Shown here: one piece after another, positions 12,705-13,390 of the stretch
How the letters are laid out: every line of letters begins with the position of its first letter
Numbering within the stretch: the stretch's first letter is position 1
NCBI GenBank assembly: GCA_964556785.1
Contig: CAZKXM010000053.1
Location: 1-13,390, forward strand
Origin: CAG-1031 sp964556785
GTDB taxonomy: Bacteria; Bacteroidota; Bacteroidia; Bacteroidales; Muribaculaceae
Length of the DNA stretch: 13,390 nucleotides
Direction of reading: 5' to 3'
The notes under the pieces: model-generated
Seen by the model: only the letters and a program-made list of their open reading frames with translations
Databases searched by the model: none
What the model was told of the DNA's origin: nothing
Translations under genes and position numbers: made by a program

Positions 12705-13390
12705 TTACTCAGCCGCGCTCTCGGCCTTTTTGCGCAGGGTTTTGGTGCTGACCGGATCGCATGTCAGCCCAACGCGCAGCTTGTTGAAGATCTTATGGTC
12801 GACTTCGCCGAGCATAACCGTTGAGTGCATCTGGCATCCTGCGAGCTCGGGGAGTTTCTCGAGCGCACGGCGGCAATCGTCGTTGCGGGTGCTCAGTACA
12901 GAGAGGGCAACAATCACCTCATCGGTGTGGAGGCGCGGATTGCGGCTGTGGAGTATGTGGGTTTTGGTGTGCTGGATCGGCTCGATCATGTCCTGGGGAA
13001 TCAGCTTGACATCATGGTCGATTCCCGCAAGATGCTTCAGGGCATTCAGAAGCAGTGCGGCGCTCGGGCCGAGAAGGTCGCCCTGTTCGGCAGTGATGAT
13101 TGTGCCGTCGGCAAGCTCGATGGCCGAGCAGTTGCGCCCGCTCTTGCGTGCCCGCTCCTGAGCGGCGGCGATAGGGCGTCGGTAGGATGTGTCGATCTTG
13201 GCCTGTTTGAACAGAAGGGCGATCTTGTTGACCTCGCTGTCGTTGCCGTCGCCCTGGGCAAGATGGTTAAGGGCTGTGTAGTAGCGGCGTATGATTTCCT
13301 GTCGCGAAGCATCGCAACACACCTCGTCGTCGCTGATGCAGAAGCCTACCATGTTGACACCCATGTCGGTGGGCGACTTATAGGGGCTTG
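12705..13390 (-). CDS. DUF1846 domain-containing protein, C-terminal part (5' end outside window)
   Basis: The last 228 or so residues of a protein of the DUF1846 family (full length about 500 residues) are present. Recognisable pieces are SPYKSPTDMGVNMVGFCISDDE at the window edge, then QEIIRRYYTALNHL, CSAIELADGTIITAEQGDLLG, and the final region TRNDDCRRALEKLPELAGCQMHSTVMLGEVD. The frame stays open to the end of the window, so the Met in TDMGVNM is internal and not the start. The biochemical role of the family is not established. The stop is followed by a hairpin terminator. The start, promoter and upstream neighbours cannot be judged here. Confidence 0.85.
   Translation of the reverse strand, partial: SPYKSPTDMGVNMVGFCISDDEVCCDASRQEIIRRYYTALNHLAQGDGNDSEVNKIALLFKQAKIDTSYRRPIAAAQERARKSGRNCSAIELADGTIITAEQGDLLGPSAALLLNALKHLAGIDHDVKLIPQDMIEPIQHTKTHILHSRNPRLHTDEVIVALSVLSTRNDDCRRALEKLPELAGCQMHSTVMLGEVDHKIFNKLRVGLTCDPVSTKTLRKKAESAAE

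Overview
The window looks like chromosomal DNA from a Gram-negative Bacteroidales bacterium, most likely Muribaculaceae or a near relative (family is inference). Support: several Bacteroidetes-type -7 promoter elements (TAnnTTTG), an almost complete lack of Shine-Dalgarno sites, a lipid A gene, an outer-membrane porin with a C-terminal Phe, a DUF4271 protein, and the gene order DUF4271-hemD-rnpA-yidD-tatD, which I recall from this order.

Layout. Bases 1-299 hold no gene, only a very GC-rich palindromic repeat present in two long copies. lpxB (lipid A disaccharide synthase) lies on the minus strand at 300-1415 and is divergent from a long plus-strand cluster: ribE, a LOG-family phosphoribohydrolase, a DUF4271 membrane protein, hemD, rnpA, yidD and tatD (1522-5544). 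Several junctions overlap by 4 bases or are a few bases apart. A second promoter sits inside the end of the DUF4271 gene, in front of hemD. tatD appears frameshifted in its last ~30 codons.

A minus-strand gene at 5570-6751 converges on tatD. Its product resembles HK97-fold major capsid proteins of the SU10/DUF5309 type, yet no other phage gene is visible and both sides are ordinary chromosomal genes. It has its own promoter and a long leader that can fold. This orphan capsid-like gene is the strongest candidate for an undescribed system: a domesticated shell protein, or else a prophage relic.

Divergent from it, a HAD phosphatase gene and ribF (riboflavin kinase/FAD synthetase) overlap by 4 bases. 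ribE and ribF together cover the last step of riboflavin synthesis and its conversion to FMN and FAD. A well-formed promoter then drives a two-gene unit: a lipoprotein glycerophosphodiester phosphodiesterase and an OprP-type porin, plausibly an organophosphate scavenging pair. The unit ends at a strong bidirectional hairpin terminator, on whose other side a nitroreductase-family gene converges. The window ends inside a minus-strand DUF1846 gene whose 5' part lies outside.

No tRNA, rRNA, CRISPR array, insertion sequence or integrase was recognised.
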